Notes: a model not told the origin generated them from the sequence alone. Numbered from the stretch's first letter, positions 1 to 9,559 are shown. The stretch: DNA of 39,846 nt from an uncultured Fidelibacterota bacterium (GCA_913041075.1 CAJWGZ010000001.1:1-39846); one strand, 5' to 3'. Program-made: numbers and translations.

Positions 1-1
1 T

Positions 2-2176
2 GCTGGGTATGCCGTACTGGATCAGTCCACTGGCGAATTATTTATTGGTGAATGTCTGGCAAGTAATCTGACGGAAGCGCTGCGGAAATATACCCCTCGA
101 GAAGTGTTGCTGGGCAGTAATGTAGTTTATTCCACAAGCGTTTGGTACCGGGAATTGAGACCCTTTGTTTCCACGGTAGAGGACTGGGTATTATCCTTTG
201 ATCAAGGACAGCGCATACTGATAGAACATTTTAAGGTGCGCACCTTGAAAGGTTTCGGCTGCGCTGATCTGGAATTGGGTATCACTGCCGCAGGCGCCAT
301 TTTTTACCATGTGAAAAATTCGTTGAGCGGATCATTGACGCATGTGACAAGCATCAGTCCTGTTGCAGATGAGGGCATAATGGAACTGGATAGTTTTACC
401 CTCCGCAACCTGGAAGTATTTAAATCCCTTGCTACTCAAGGTACACACGGTACACTGATTGATCTGTTAGATGAAACAGTGACCAATGGCGGTGGTCGCC
501 TGCTGAAGCAATGGCTTACCCGTCCACTTACAGATACTAAAAAGCTAAATGATCGATTGAATATTGTCGCCGGTTTTGTCAGCAATAAACGCCAATTACA
601 ACAGTGCAGGTCTATTTTAGAGGATATAATGGATATTGAGCGGATCTTGGGCAAAATAAACCAGAGTAAAGCCAGCCCGAGAGATCTCATTGGCTTGAAA
701 CAAAGCTTAAACAAAATACCAGAATTAAAAAAATTACTAGGGTCAGTAGATAATAATCATTGGAGCAAAGTAATTGAAAAATTTGCTGATACAAATTCAG
801 TATGTGCTTTGGTTGCTGAACAACTGAATGATGAAGTCCCGGCACAGATTCAGCAGGGGAATGTTTTTCGCGCAGGAGTGGATAAAAAATTAGATGAATT
901 ACGCCAATTAGCTGCCGGAGGAAAACAGTGGATCGCAGATATGGAAAAAGAGGAACGCCAGCGCACAGGTATCAATCGCTTGAAAGTCGGTTTTAATAAA
1001 GTATTCGGCTATTATCTGGAAGTATCGAAAGCCCAGCAGGACAATGTACCCGAGAATTATATTCGTAAACAGACCCTAGTGAATTCCGAGCGCTACATTA
1101 CGGAAGAATTGAAGGAATACGAGGAAAAAGTTCTGTCTGCAGAAGAAGATATTATTGCCATTGAAACGGAATTATTTGCCAACTGTTGTCAAAAGATCCT
1201 AGATCAGGCTGGGCCGATTCAGACCAATGCGAAAATATTGAACCGTCTTGATGTCCTGTCTACCTTTGCGCACTTGGCCATCCAGAAGAAATACTGCAAG
1301 CCAATATTGCTGGAGGATGCAGTATTAGATGTTTTCGATGGACGCCACCCTGTTGTAGAATATCTCTTACCCGCTTCCGAACGATTTGTTGGTAATGACT
1401 TGCAGATGGATGTGACAAAAAGTCAAATCCATCTCATCACCGGGCCCAATATGGCTGGGAAATCCACCTATTTGCGTCAAATTGGATTGCTTGTGCTGAT
1501 GGCGCAGGTAGGGTGCTATGTGCCAGCTAAGAAGGCGGCCATTGGAATTGTAGATCGCCTATTTACCCGGGTAGGTGCCAGTGATAACCTTGCCGGTGGA
1601 GAAAGTACATTTTTAGTGGAAATGATTGAAGCGGCAAACATTCTCAATAACGCCACTCCACAGAGCTTGATCCTATTGGATGAGATTGGCCGTGGCACCG
1701 CCACGTTCGATGGGCTTTCGCTGGCCTGGGCCATCACTGAATACCTGCACAATTATGCGAATGTAGCTGCCCGCACGCTATTTGCAACCCACTATCACGA
1801 ATTAACAGAACTTGAACATACGCTGAAGCGTTTGGATAATTATCATGCTGCAGTAGAGGAATTTGGTGATCAGATCATATTCTTAAAGAAAATATCTCCG
1901 GGGCCAGGGGATAAAAGTTATGGTATTCACGTGGCGCAAATGGCAGGACTGCCTAAAAGTGTTTTATCCAGAGCTAAGGAGATCCTCAATCATCATCTAG
2001 AATCTGATACGCAAACGGGAACCTCAGTACCCCCAGAAGCGTCAAATCAATTATCCATGTTTGAACGTCAAGAAGCAGCATTTAAAAAAGATCTGGATAA
2101 GGTTGACATAAACAAAATGACGCCGATGGAAGCACTACAGAAATTGGACGAATTGAAAAGGAAGCATGGCCTTTAG
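2..2176 (+). CDS. mutS: DNA mismatch repair protein MutS (5' end cut by window)
   Basis: MutS recognises mismatches and short loops and recruits MutL through ATP binding. The frame is open from base 2, so the N-terminus lies outside the window; 724 codons are visible. They begin in the connector domain (AGYAVLDQSTGELF), so the mismatch-reading domain with its Phe-X-Glu wedge is missing, roughly 130-150 residues if the protein has the usual length near 860. The Walker A motif GPNMAGKST is at visible codons 481-489 and the Walker B/signature LLDEIGRGTATFDG at 558-571. Near the C-terminus QLSMF (codons 683-687) matches the beta-clamp-binding motif, followed by the usual C-terminal helical tail. 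A GTG at 104 could be taken as a start, but the upstream frame is clearly MutS, so it is internal. The 3' end overlaps the next gene by 11 bases. Confidence 0.97.
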   Translation, partial: AGYAVLDQSTGELFIGECLASNLTEALRKYTPREVLLGSNVVYSTSVWYRELRPFVSTVEDWVLSFDQGQRILIEHFKVRTLKGFGCADLELGITAAGAIFYHVKNSLSGSLTHVTSISPVADEGIMELDSFTLRNLEVFKSLATQGTHGTLIDLLDETVTNGGGRLLKQWLTRPLTDTKKLNDRLNIVAGFVSNKRQLQQCRSILEDIMDIERILGKINQSKASPRDLIGLKQSLNKIPELKKLLGSVDNNHWSKVIEKFADTNSVCALVAEQLNDEVPAQIQQGNVFRAGVDKKLDELRQLAAGGKQWIADMEKEERQRTGINRLKVGFNKVFGYYLEVSKAQQDNVPENYIRKQTLVNSERYITEELKEYEEKVLSAEEDIIAIETELFANCCQKILDQAGPIQTNAKILNRLDVLSTFAHLAIQKKYCKPILLEDAVLDVFDGRHPVVEYLLPASERFVGNDLQMDVTKSQIHLITGPNMAGKSTYLRQIGLLVLMAQVGCYVPAKKAAIGIVDRLFTRVGASDNLAGGESTFLVEMIEAANILNNATPQSLILLDEIGRGTATFDGLSLAWAITEYLHNYANVAARTLFATHYHELTELEHTLKRLDNYHAAVEEFGDQIIFLKKISPGPGDKSYGIHVAQMAGLPKSVLSRAKEILNHHLESDTQTGTSVPPEASNQLSMFERQEAAFKKDLDKVDINKMTPMEALQKLDELKRKHGL

Positions 2177-3197
2177 AATATTCCTCTGCATTTTAACACT
2201 AGTATTTTCCACATACCTCACGGCTGAATCTATCTGGGTAAAATATGGTTGGGAAATAATGGATAATGGCGGAGATGCGCGCGCGTTGGCCTTGGGCAAT
2301 ACTTTAACTGCTGACGGTTCGTCGCCTATCGCTGTATTATGGAATCCAGCACACCAGACGCACCAACAGTCTTTGCCGCTCATATACGGCCACCAAAATC
2401 GGTTTGCTGGCCTAGTCAGTAGCGATGTATTGGTTTTCCCCTTAAAAACTAAAATGACAATACCTTTGGGTTTAGTCATCCTTAGGGAAGCGGTCTCTAG
2501 AATTCCTGATACCAGGAATCTGCTGCTCGACTGGGGTGCAGATGGTATGCCTGGTACTATGGATTTTGGTGAAGGGAATGGGGTCCTAGATGAAGGTGAG
2601 CGACTGAATCTAGAGGATATAAAATATTTTAATCAGTCTCAATGGGCTGTCCATCTTAGTACATCCAGAAATTATAAACAATTTACCATTGGTATAGCGG
2701 CTAAAGGAGTTTTGCATAACTTGGGCGGTTATAATGGTACGGGGTTTGGTTTGGATATCGGTGCAAAAGTTTCTCCCTGGGAAAATGGTATTATAGGTTT
2801 ATTAATAACAAATTGTACCACATCCTGGCTATTGTGGGAGAACGGTACGGTAGAACGGACAATTCCCGGTGTTAATTTGGGCATATCCCATCTTTTTGTA
2901 TTTCCTGAAACGCCCTTTCAGGTCCGTATTAATGGGGGTGCTTTACTCGAATTAGGGAAACAGAAATCGCGCTACAGGGCAGGTATGGAGGTTAGCTACA
3001 GATCCAAATTTCAGGTTAGGTTTGGCCGCAATAATAATAGATTTATATCCACGGGATTGGGACTCTTCTGGACCAATTTTTCAATGGACTATGCTTATCG
3101 TTCTTCCCCGGTAGATACTGGATTTGGTGCAAGCCACATAATTTCGTTTCGCATTGACCCTTTATGGGCTAGAAATAAATTAAAAACATTACTTTAA
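2166..3197 (+). CDS. PorV/PorQ-like outer-membrane beta-barrel protein
   Basis: The protein has 343 residues with a signal peptide at about 1-20 (hydrophobic FLCILTLVFSTYLTA). After it comes GGDARALALGNTLTADG...AVLWNPA, the N-terminal pattern of the PorV/PorQ family of FadL-like barrels common in the FCB group. The rest alternates short aromatic beta-strands and loops, as expected for an outer-membrane barrel. Residues 122-147 form an Asp/Gly/Glu-rich loop (DWGADGMPGTMDFGEGNG) that looks able to bind calcium. The ATG lies inside the end of mutS. In type IX secretion PorV is a shuttle protein, but no other T9SS component lies in the window, so a specific PorV function is not supported. Family level is fairly sure, the role is not. 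Confidence 0.7.
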   Translation: MAFRIFLCILTLVFSTYLTAESIWVKYGWEIMDNGGDARALALGNTLTADGSSPIAVLWNPAHQTHQQSLPLIYGHQNRFAGLVSSDVLVFPLKTKMTIPLGLVILREAVSRIPDTRNLLLDWGADGMPGTMDFGEGNGVLDEGERLNLEDIKYFNQSQWAVHLSTSRNYKQFTIGIAAKGVLHNLGGYNGTGFGLDIGAKVSPWENGIIGLLITNCTTSWLLWENGTVERTIPGVNLGISHLFVFPETPFQVRINGGALLELGKQKSRYRAGMEVSYRSKFQVRFGRNNNRFISTGLGLFWTNFSMDYAYRSSPVDTGFGASHIISFRIDPLWARNKLKTLL

Positions 3198-3288
3198 GCC
3201 TTATTTTATTTGGTTTAGGTCCGATGAACTTCATTTGATTATAAGTGATCTAAAATTATATTTCCGGGCTATCCTTGGTAAGAAAATT

Positions 3289-4152
3289 ATGATTTTAAGT
3301 ATGACAGGTTTTGGTCGAGCAGTTATAGATACGGATGTCGGACAGTTATCGGCATCAATTCGATCGGTTAATTCCCGCTACCTTGACGTAAAAATTAGGG
3401 GCTTGAATTTCGAACCGGAAGTTGAGAAGTCAATTCGAGACTTAATGACCAAGAGTCTTATTAGAGGAACAGTGCAAATAACATTCGAGATGGGTAACAA
3501 CAGTGCTTCCAGTAAGAATTTGACCTTCAATAAAGATCGTTTTGAAGCACTGGATAATATATTAAAAACAATTGCAAAGACTTATGGCCGTGAGCTAAAT
3601 ATGGGTGATTTGATACATGCCTCAGACCTTATCGCTGATGGAAAAAACGAATTGTTGGATCCTGATAAGATTATCAATGTTACCAAAGAAGCCTTAATTC
3701 AGGTTCTAGATATGCGGAAAGCAGAGGGCGGCCAGATTCAGGAAGATCTGCTACGCAGATTAAAAGTCTTAAAAACCGGACTCATAGAACTTGAGAAAAT
3801 GAATGTTTCTTTTGCTGATGAAAGGAAGGCGAAACTCGAAAGTCGCCTAAAAAAATTATTAGGGAATCATGAACTAGATGAAACGCGGCTTGCCCAGGAA
3901 GTGGCGCTACTAGCAGAGCGGGCCGATGTGACCGAGGAAACGGTGCGTTTGAAAAGCCATTATGATCAGATGGATAAAATATTAACTGCTGAGGGTGCCG
4001 TAGGTAAGCGCTTTATTTTTCTGCTTCAGGAGATTACCCGTGAGGTGAATACTGTCGGATCAAAGAATGGGTCTATTGATGTAATAAATCAGGTGATTGC
4101 CATGAAAGATGAACTTGAAAAAATGAGGGAGCAGGCCCAGAATATTCTATGA
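3289..4152 (+). CDS. yicC: YicC family endoribonuclease
   Basis: The 287-residue protein starts MILSMTGFGRA, the family's signature N-terminus (usually M-I-x-SMTGFG). It ends with the conserved helical DUF1732 segment EITREVNTVGSKNGSIDV. An in-frame ATG at 3235 would add 18 residues unlike any YicC, so the ATG at 3289 is preferred and gives the family's usual length. YicC proteins have been described as stress-linked endoribonucleases; that activity is family knowledge. The gene sits directly before gmk with an ATGA overlap, and the order yicC-gmk-rpoZ is the widely conserved arrangement (also seen in Firmicutes), which supports both the call and co-transcription. Confidence 0.93.
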   Translation: MILSMTGFGRAVIDTDVGQLSASIRSVNSRYLDVKIRGLNFEPEVEKSIRDLMTKSLIRGTVQITFEMGNNSASSKNLTFNKDRFEALDNILKTIAKTYGRELNMGDLIHASDLIADGKNELLDPDKIINVTKEALIQVLDMRKAEGGQIQEDLLRRLKVLKTGLIELEKMNVSFADERKAKLESRLKKLLGNHELDETRLAQEVALLAERADVTEETVRLKSHYDQMDKILTAEGAVGKRFIFLLQEITREVNTVGSKNGSIDVINQVIAMKDELEKMREQAQNIL

Positions 4153-4724
4153 AAAATATCATCGTAATATCTGCTCCATCTGGAGCAGGAAAGACAACTA
4201 TCTGTAGCGAATTACAGCGCCGTAAACCCCATATAAAATTTTCTGTATCGTGTACCACTAGGCCAAAACGTGAACATGAAGTTGATGGTGTGAATTATCA
4301 TTTTTTATCCGATCAAGAATTCACAGAAAAGGTGCAAAATAATGAATTCGTCGAATATGAAAATGTGCACGGATATTATTATGGTACCTTACGTAAGACG
4401 CTTGAAGATGCCCTGGCTCAGCAAGAAATGGTTTTATTTGATGTGGATGTGAATGGAGCTATGGCCATTAAGAGAAATTATTCTGACAATACATGCACAA
4501 TCTTTATTTTACCCCCCTCTTTGGATGATCTGAAAAAGCGTTTGATTCAGCGCGGTAGTGAAACAGAGGAAAGAATTGATAAAAGGCTTGAGCGAACAGC
4601 TCAAGAAATGGAATACAAAGACAAATTCGATGCCTGCATAATCAATGATGATCTTGCTATTGCAGCAGAAGAATTAAATGAACTTATCACAAAACAAAAT
4701 GAAGGAGTAGTTTATGGCAGTTAA
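4149..4724 (+). CDS. gmk: Guanylate kinase
   Basis: This enzyme phosphorylates GMP to GDP with ATP in the cytoplasm, feeding GTP and dGTP pools and, indirectly, (p)ppGpp made by the Rel protein downstream. The 191 residues match the usual bacterial length. The P-loop APSGAGKT is at residues 9-16. The GMP-binding segment SCTTRPKREHEVDGVNYHF follows at about 34-53, then the lid region with LKKRLIQRGSETEERIDKR. The start codon overlaps the yicC stop (ATGA). The last codons (TATGGCAGTTAA) contain the start of rpoZ, so the two genes are probably translationally coupled. Confidence 0.97.
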   Translation: MKNIIVISAPSGAGKTTICSELQRRKPHIKFSVSCTTRPKREHEVDGVNYHFLSDQEFTEKVQNNEFVEYENVHGYYYGTLRKTLEDALAQQEMVLFDVDVNGAMAIKRNYSDNTCTIFILPPSLDDLKKRLIQRGSETEERIDKRLERTAQEMEYKDKFDACIINDDLAIAAEELNELITKQNEGVVYGS

Positions 4725-4998
4725 ACCCGTATCTTTGCGAAAAATGGAGGAAAAAACGAAAAATATATACGAAGCGGTTGTAGTCATGTCGAAAAGAGCG
4801 CGGCAGATAAACCAAGAACGATTTGAAGAGCAAGTCATAGAAGAATCGGAAGAGCTAGAAATGGATGTGTTGGATGAATTACCCGATATAAAACCAGAAG
4901 ACTATGAGGAAAAGGAAAAAGTGACCACCAAGGCATTGAATGAATTTCTTGAAGGTGAAGTCAACTGGCGTGTGCTGGAGGATACAGAAGAGGACTAG
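4714..4998 (+). CDS. rpoZ: RNA polymerase omega subunit
   Basis: Omega is the small subunit that helps fold and hold beta-prime in the RNA polymerase core. The 94-residue protein carries the omega pattern KNIYEAVVVMSKRARQIN (residues 16-33), and near the C-terminus TTKALNEFLEGEVNW, which resembles the conserved TxxALxEixxGKI region. Between them lies an acidic stretch of about 35 residues rich in Glu and Asp, giving a more divergent, longer spacer than E. coli omega. A good ribosome binding site (GAAGGAG) precedes the ATG inside the end of gmk. The gmk-rpoZ neighbourhood is strongly conserved in bacteria and supports the call. Confidence 0.9.
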   Translation: MAVKPVSLRKMEEKTKNIYEAVVVMSKRARQINQERFEEQVIEESEELEMDVLDELPDIKPEDYEEKEKVTTKALNEFLEGEVNWRVLEDTEED

Positions 4999-5669
4999 TG
5001 ACTTTGATAAAATCTGATGCTGTCAGTAAGTATTTAAAACAGACAAAAGATCTGTATGGCGATCAACTGTTTCTTAGCTTGGCTAATGAATTCAATCATG
5101 TGGATAGTTCAGATGAATCACTTGATCAATTTTTTGATAGAATTAATCAATGTCAAAAGTGTCAGCTTGGCCAAACAAGAACTAATTTTGTATTTGGAGT
5201 AGGCGATCCAAATGCGGATTTAGTTTTGGTAGGAGAGGCCCCCGGTGAACAGGAAGATTTACAGGGCGAACCTTTTGTTGGTCGGGCTGGGAAATTATTG
5301 GATAAAATTCTCTCCGCCATAAAATTGTCGAGGAATCAAGGTGTATACATCTGCAATGTGTTGAAATGCCGCCCTCCAAACAATCGTGATCCCTTGCCTT
5401 CCGAAGTTGAACAGTGTGAGCCCTACCTCATACATCAAATAAATTTGATAAAGCCCAGATTGATTGTAGCTTTGGGTCGGGTCGCTGCAAAAACGTTACT
5501 GAAAAAAGATTTGCCCTTGAAGGATATGCGTTCAATCAAACATGACTATCATGGTACTCCGCTGGTAGCCACATATCACCCCGCTGCATTATTGCGCAAT
5601 CAAAACTTGAAACCAGCTGCCTGGGAAGATTTCAAATGGATCCGCCGCCTTATTGGAGGATCAAAATAA
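4998..5669 (+). CDS. Type-4 (family 4) uracil-DNA glycosylase, iron-sulfur
   Basis: The enzyme removes uracil from DNA, arising from cytosine deamination or dUTP incorporation, and starts base-excision repair. The family-4 hallmarks are visible: Cys52 and Cys55 (CQKC), Cys124 (LKCRPPNNRDP) and Cys140, spaced as the four ligands of the [4Fe-4S] cluster. The active-site motif GEAPGEQED is at 79-87 and the C-terminal motif HPAALLRN near the end. Length is 223 residues with an N-terminal extension of about 45 residues before the first cysteine pair. The start is a GTG whose G is the last base of the rpoZ stop (TAGTG), so the gene is probably coupled to rpoZ. Its 3' end carries the ribosome binding site of dnaB. 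Confidence 0.93.
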   Translation: MTLIKSDAVSKYLKQTKDLYGDQLFLSLANEFNHVDSSDESLDQFFDRINQCQKCQLGQTRTNFVFGVGDPNADLVLVGEAPGEQEDLQGEPFVGRAGKLLDKILSAIKLSRNQGVYICNVLKCRPPNNRDPLPSEVEQCEPYLIHQINLIKPRLIVALGRVAAKTLLKKDLPLKDMRSIKHDYHGTPLVATYHPAALLRNQNLKPAAWEDFKWIRRLIGGSK

Positions 5670-5671
5670 TA

Positions 5672-7039
5672 GTGGCAACAAAAGAACAAGATCAGCAACT
5701 AAACGTACAGCCCCAGTCCATTGAAGCTGAACAAGCTGTGTTGGGGGCAATGCTGGCCAGCAAAGAAGCAATAAGTAAGGCTCTACAATGGGTACGAAGT
5801 CACCATTTTTACAAAGAAGCCCATGGCAAAATTTATTTGGTAATGACTGACCTTTTTGATAAAGGTGAACCAATTGATACTGTTTCAGTAATTAATAGGT
5901 TGAAGAAGAATAAAGAACTGGAAAGTGTCGGGGGTGCTTATTTTATAACCGGTTTGGTCGAATCAGTACCCACTGCAGCTAATGTTGAAAGTTATGCAAA
6001 AATAGTCCTGGAAAAGTTTATGCTTCGTGAATTAATTCGTGCATCGCATGAACTATCTAAAGATGCGTATAATGATCGCCAGGAAGTTGGGGAAATCCTA
6101 GATGCTGCTGAACAGACTATCTTTGGTATCACTCAAGATCGTTTACGCGGCGGTTTTAAGCCTATTGAGGGTATTTTACACGAAACATTTGAAAATTTGG
6201 ATCGCATCGCTTCCAATCCTGGTTCTGTAACTGGTGTTGCTTCCGGACTAATTGATTTGGATGAAATTACTTCCGGGTTTCAAAAAGGTGACCTCGCTAT
6301 CATTGCTGGACGTCCATCAATGGGTAAAACCGCATTGGCGCTGTCTATAATGCGCAATGCTGCTGTGGATTATAAAGTACCGGTTGGAATGTTTAGTTTG
6401 GAGATGGCAAATCACCAATTGGCCCAACGCCTGCTTTGTGCAGAAGGAAGGGTGGACAGTCACCTGGTACGCACTGGTAAACTACCGAAAAACCAGTGGA
6501 AAAACCTTAGCCTTGCGGTGGGTTCTCTTGCTGAGGCGGAAATAAGTCTTGACGATACAGCAGCAATCTCGGTCTTGGAGTTGCGAGCCAAAGCGCGGCG
6601 TTTAAAAGCAGAGAAGGATGTAGGCCTAATTATCGTGGATTATTTACAACTGATGCAGGGGCCAAGGAATATAGAAAGTAGACAGCAGGAAATTTCTACA
6701 ATTTCGCGATCCTTAAAAGCATTAGCAAAAGAGCTTGACATACCAATTATAGCACTGTCGCAGCTTTCTCGGGCAGTTGAACAGCGCAGTGATCATAGAC
6801 CCCAGTTATCCGATCTTCGCGAAAGCGGTGCGATTGAACAAGATGCGGATGTAGTGATTTTCTTATACCGACCTTGGGTTTACTCCCGCGAAGATGAAGA
6901 CAAAGGCAGAGCACAGGCCATCATTGCCAAGCAGCGGAATGGCCCCATAGGCAGTGTAAATTTATCGTTCATCGATCGCTTTGCCCGTTTTGAAAGTATT
7001 TCTGCATTCGAAGAGTTGGAATCTGAAGTACCATTTTAA
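5672..7039 (+). CDS. dnaB: Replicative DNA helicase DnaB
   Basis: This is the hexameric 5'-3' helicase that drives the replication fork and recruits primase. The preferred start is GTG at 5672, 11 bases after a GGAGGA at 5655-5660, giving 455 residues and an N-terminus that leads straight into the conserved PQSIEAEQAVLGAML. An in-frame start at 5636 would add 12 residues inside the glycosylase gene and lacks such a site. The N-terminal DnaG-interaction domain is followed by the RecA-like domain with Walker A GRPSMGKTA, Walker B LIIVDYLQLM and the late motifs LSQLSRAVEQR and SDLRESGAIEQDADV. There is no intein. The stop overlaps the Rel start (TAATG). Confidence 0.97.
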   Translation: MATKEQDQQLNVQPQSIEAEQAVLGAMLASKEAISKALQWVRSHHFYKEAHGKIYLVMTDLFDKGEPIDTVSVINRLKKNKELESVGGAYFITGLVESVPTAANVESYAKIVLEKFMLRELIRASHELSKDAYNDRQEVGEILDAAEQTIFGITQDRLRGGFKPIEGILHETFENLDRIASNPGSVTGVASGLIDLDEITSGFQKGDLAIIAGRPSMGKTALALSIMRNAAVDYKVPVGMFSLEMANHQLAQRLLCAEGRVDSHLVRTGKLPKNQWKNLSLAVGSLAEAEISLDDTAAISVLELRAKARRLKAEKDVGLIIVDYLQLMQGPRNIESRQQEISTISRSLKALAKELDIPIIALSQLSRAVEQRSDHRPQLSDLRESGAIEQDADVVIFLYRPWVYSREDEDKGRAQAIIAKQRNGPIGSVNLSFIDRFARFESISAFEELESEVPF

Positions 7040-9234
7040 TGCAGAACCCCCTTACCAGGTTCGTTCCACATCTCGTCGGGGAATACCCCAAAAAATTTCT
7101 TAACCTATACGACAATATTTCCCTTTCCAACGGTTCATCGCAGGATGAAATACGAGACCTTTTATGGCAGGCTTATGAATTTGCAATAACCCACCATGAA
7201 GGCCAAAAACGGCATTCCGGGGAACCGTATTTTAATCATTGCCTGGCAGTGGCTAATATGCTTGCACAGTGGAAGATGGATCATTTTACCATCATCGGCG
7301 GTATGTTGCACGATACGATCGAGGACACAGATGCATCGATCCAAGATATTAATTCTCTTTTTGGGGAAGACATTGCCAGCTTAGTAAATGGGGTCACAAA
7401 ATTGGGCGGTATCCGCTTTTCTAGCAGGGAAGCGAAGCAGGCCGGAAACTTTATGAAAATGTTGCTCTCTGTAGCTCAGGACCTGCGCGTAATTATAATA
7501 AAATTTGCCGATCGTTTGCATAACATGCGCACCATTGAATATCTACCGCGAATTAAACGGCATAGAATCGCCATGGAAACCAGAGATGTGTATGTGCCTT
7601 TGGCTCATAGACTGGGTATGGCTCAGGTCAAATGGCAACTGGAAGACTTAGTACTCCAGACATTAAACCCCAAAGCTTTCAGTGAGATCGATTCCAAGAT
7701 TAAATCCAGTCATAGAGCAAGAGAGAAGTATATTGCTGGTATTACAAGGCCATTATTGACAGAATTGGATAAACACAATTTAGAAGCGGTTGTCTATGGA
7801 CGGGTAAAATCTTATTCATCCATATATGGGAAAATGGTAAATAGAGGTAAATCATTTGAAGAAATATATGATAAACTGGCCATTCGAGTTATAGTTAATA
7901 AGATTGAGGAATGTTATTTGACGTTGGGGATTTTGCATCAGCATTATACACCGGCTCAAGATCGTTTTAAGGATTTCATTGCCACACCCAAATCAAATGC
8001 CTATCAATCAATACATACTACCGTAATTGGACCAGATAGAAAACTGGTTGAAATCCAGATACGAACCAAAGAAATGGAAGAAACAGCAGAAATTGGTGTG
8101 GCGGCTCATTGGCATTATAAGGAAGATGGTGCCAGTAGTAAGAGTATTGATAGCCATGTACAGTGGCTCAGGGAATTGGTAGAAATATTACAAGACGAAT
8201 CTTCTGACCCCCGAGAATTCATGCATTTACTAAAGATTGATCTATTTAGCGATGAAATTTTTGTTTTTACACCAAATGGTGATTTGGTTCAGCTGCCAAT
8301 AAATGCTACGCCGATTGATTTTGCATTTAGTGTACACACTGAAGTTGGTCTGCATTGCATTGGTGCAAAAGTTGATCATAAAGTAGTACCACTGAATACC
8401 GTATTAAAAAATGGAGATACAGTGGAAGTATTAACCAGTAAATCCCAAAATCCTAGTTATGGCTGGTTAAAATTTGTCGTAACCAGTAAAGCCAGAAATC
8501 ACATTAACCGCTTCTTGCACAAAGCCATGCGGGAAGAAAGCATTAAGTTAGGACAACAATTACTTGAAAAAACACTACGGCGCCTCAAGCGTTCATCCTT
8601 AATTACAGAAGTGAAAGATTCCTTCGCAAAATTTGGATATAATTCTTCAGATTCTTTTCTGGAATCTATAGGCAGCGGTGACCTCTCCATACGTGATGTG
8701 TTAAAAAAGGTACAGCCTGAGGAAGACGTTGTGTTGGATAAAGAGCCTGTAGAGGAAGAAAAACGTTTCCTGGATTTTGCTAGATCGCGTTCAAAAGGTA
8801 TCAAATTACAAGGTATAAAAAACCTAATGGTTACATTTGGGAAATGTTGCAACCCCATTCCAGGTGATGAAATGATTGGTTTTGTAACCCGTGGAAGAGG
8901 AATCACTGTACACCATTCATCATGCAAGAGTCTGCCCTTACTCAATGAAGAATCTGATCGTTTAATGCCGGTAGAATGGGATGTAGCTCGCTCAGATATT
9001 TTTAATGTACGCTTGAAAGTAGAATCGCTTGATCGCAAAGGTATGCTTAAAGAAATCACTGAGGTGATTTCTGGTGCGAATATCAATATAACCAGCGTAG
9101 AAATGAAAGTTAAAGACGTATTATCAACAGGATATTTCATCGTGCAGGTGAATAACCTGAAACAACTTGACCGGGTTATTAATAAAGTAAGTAAGATACC
9201 TGGAGTTGATGGCGTAGAAAGAACGGGAAAATGA
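7039..9234 (+). CDS. relA: Bifunctional (p)ppGpp synthetase/hydrolase (Rel/SpoT family)
   Basis: The protein makes and degrades the stringent-response alarmone (p)ppGpp. It is a full-length RSH of 731 residues. The HD hydrolase domain has HD at 91-92 and ED at 95-96 (HDTIEDTD) intact, so hydrolysis is expected. The synthetase domain has GRVKSYSSIYGKM and the RFKDFIATPK motif; this RxKD version is typical of bifunctional enzymes rather than synthetase-only RelA. The TGS domain starts at DEIFVFTPNGDLVQLP, then come the helical region, the zinc-finger/RIS region with CCNPIPGDEMIGFVTRGRG, and a C-terminal ACT domain. The ATG overlaps the dnaB stop. Naming it rel, relA or spoT is a matter of convention; it is the only RSH gene in the window. 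Confidence 0.96.
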   Translation: MQNPLTRFVPHLVGEYPKKFLNLYDNISLSNGSSQDEIRDLLWQAYEFAITHHEGQKRHSGEPYFNHCLAVANMLAQWKMDHFTIIGGMLHDTIEDTDASIQDINSLFGEDIASLVNGVTKLGGIRFSSREAKQAGNFMKMLLSVAQDLRVIIIKFADRLHNMRTIEYLPRIKRHRIAMETRDVYVPLAHRLGMAQVKWQLEDLVLQTLNPKAFSEIDSKIKSSHRAREKYIAGITRPLLTELDKHNLEAVVYGRVKSYSSIYGKMVNRGKSFEEIYDKLAIRVIVNKIEECYLTLGILHQHYTPAQDRFKDFIATPKSNAYQSIHTTVIGPDRKLVEIQIRTKEMEETAEIGVAAHWHYKEDGASSKSIDSHVQWLRELVEILQDESSDPREFMHLLKIDLFSDEIFVFTPNGDLVQLPINATPIDFAFSVHTEVGLHCIGAKVDHKVVPLNTVLKNGDTVEVLTSKSQNPSYGWLKFVVTSKARNHINRFLHKAMREESIKLGQQLLEKTLRRLKRSSLITEVKDSFAKFGYNSSDSFLESIGSGDLSIRDVLKKVQPEEDVVLDKEPVEEEKRFLDFARSRSKGIKLQGIKNLMVTFGKCCNPIPGDEMIGFVTRGRGITVHHSSCKSLPLLNEESDRLMPVEWDVARSDIFNVRLKVESLDRKGMLKEITEVISGANINITSVEMKVKDVLSTGYFIVQVNNLKQLDRVINKVSKIPGVDGVERTGK

Positions 9235-9235
9235 A

Positions 9236-9544
9236 ATGAAAGTAAAAACATTTACAAAAAGGGATATTGCCACTGAAATAGCGGATCGGCTGGAGGCGAC
9301 GGTTGTTGATTCTTTGATGTTTACGGATGAATTATTTACAGTACTGAGAGAAATGCTGACTGAAGATCATGAAAAAGTCCGCATCGAAATTAGGAATTTT
9401 GGTGTTTTCGAGGTAAAACCAACAAAGGCAAAACCAAAAGCAAGAAACCCGCATACCAATGAAGAAATATTTGTTCCAGCCCATAAAAAAACCCATTTCA
9501 AACCTGGAAAAATTCTCAAGAATTACCTTAATCAGCCGATCTGA
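9236..9544 (+). CDS. HU/IHF family DNA-binding protein
   Basis: This is a small nucleoid protein that bends DNA as a dimer. The 102 residues have the helical dimerisation half (KRDIATEIADRL...FTVLREMLTEDHEKVRIEIRNFGVFEVK) followed by the beta-arm region with the RNPHT segment, whose Arg-Asn-Pro tip intercalates into DNA in this family, and the C-terminal HFKPGKILKNYL. RNFGVFEV corresponds to the usual GFGxFxV, with Asn replacing the first Gly. The ATG follows the rel stop by one base. HU cannot be separated from IHF or a later paralogue by sequence alone. Confidence 0.93.
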   Translation: MKVKTFTKRDIATEIADRLEATVVDSLMFTDELFTVLREMLTEDHEKVRIEIRNFGVFEVKPTKAKPKARNPHTNEEIFVPAHKKTHFKPGKILKNYLNQPI

Positions 9545-9559
9545 ATTACCATCATATAG

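Noticed and set aside
104..2176. mutS starting at GTG 104
   Set aside because: The frame is open to the left edge and the upstream codons read as the MutS connector domain, so 104 is an internal codon.
8499..9251. Long open frame (250 codons) on the minus strand opposite rel
   Set aside because: It lies entirely antisense to the TGS-to-ACT end of a full-length Rel protein and the translation is low in recognisable motifs, so it is a shadow of the real gene.
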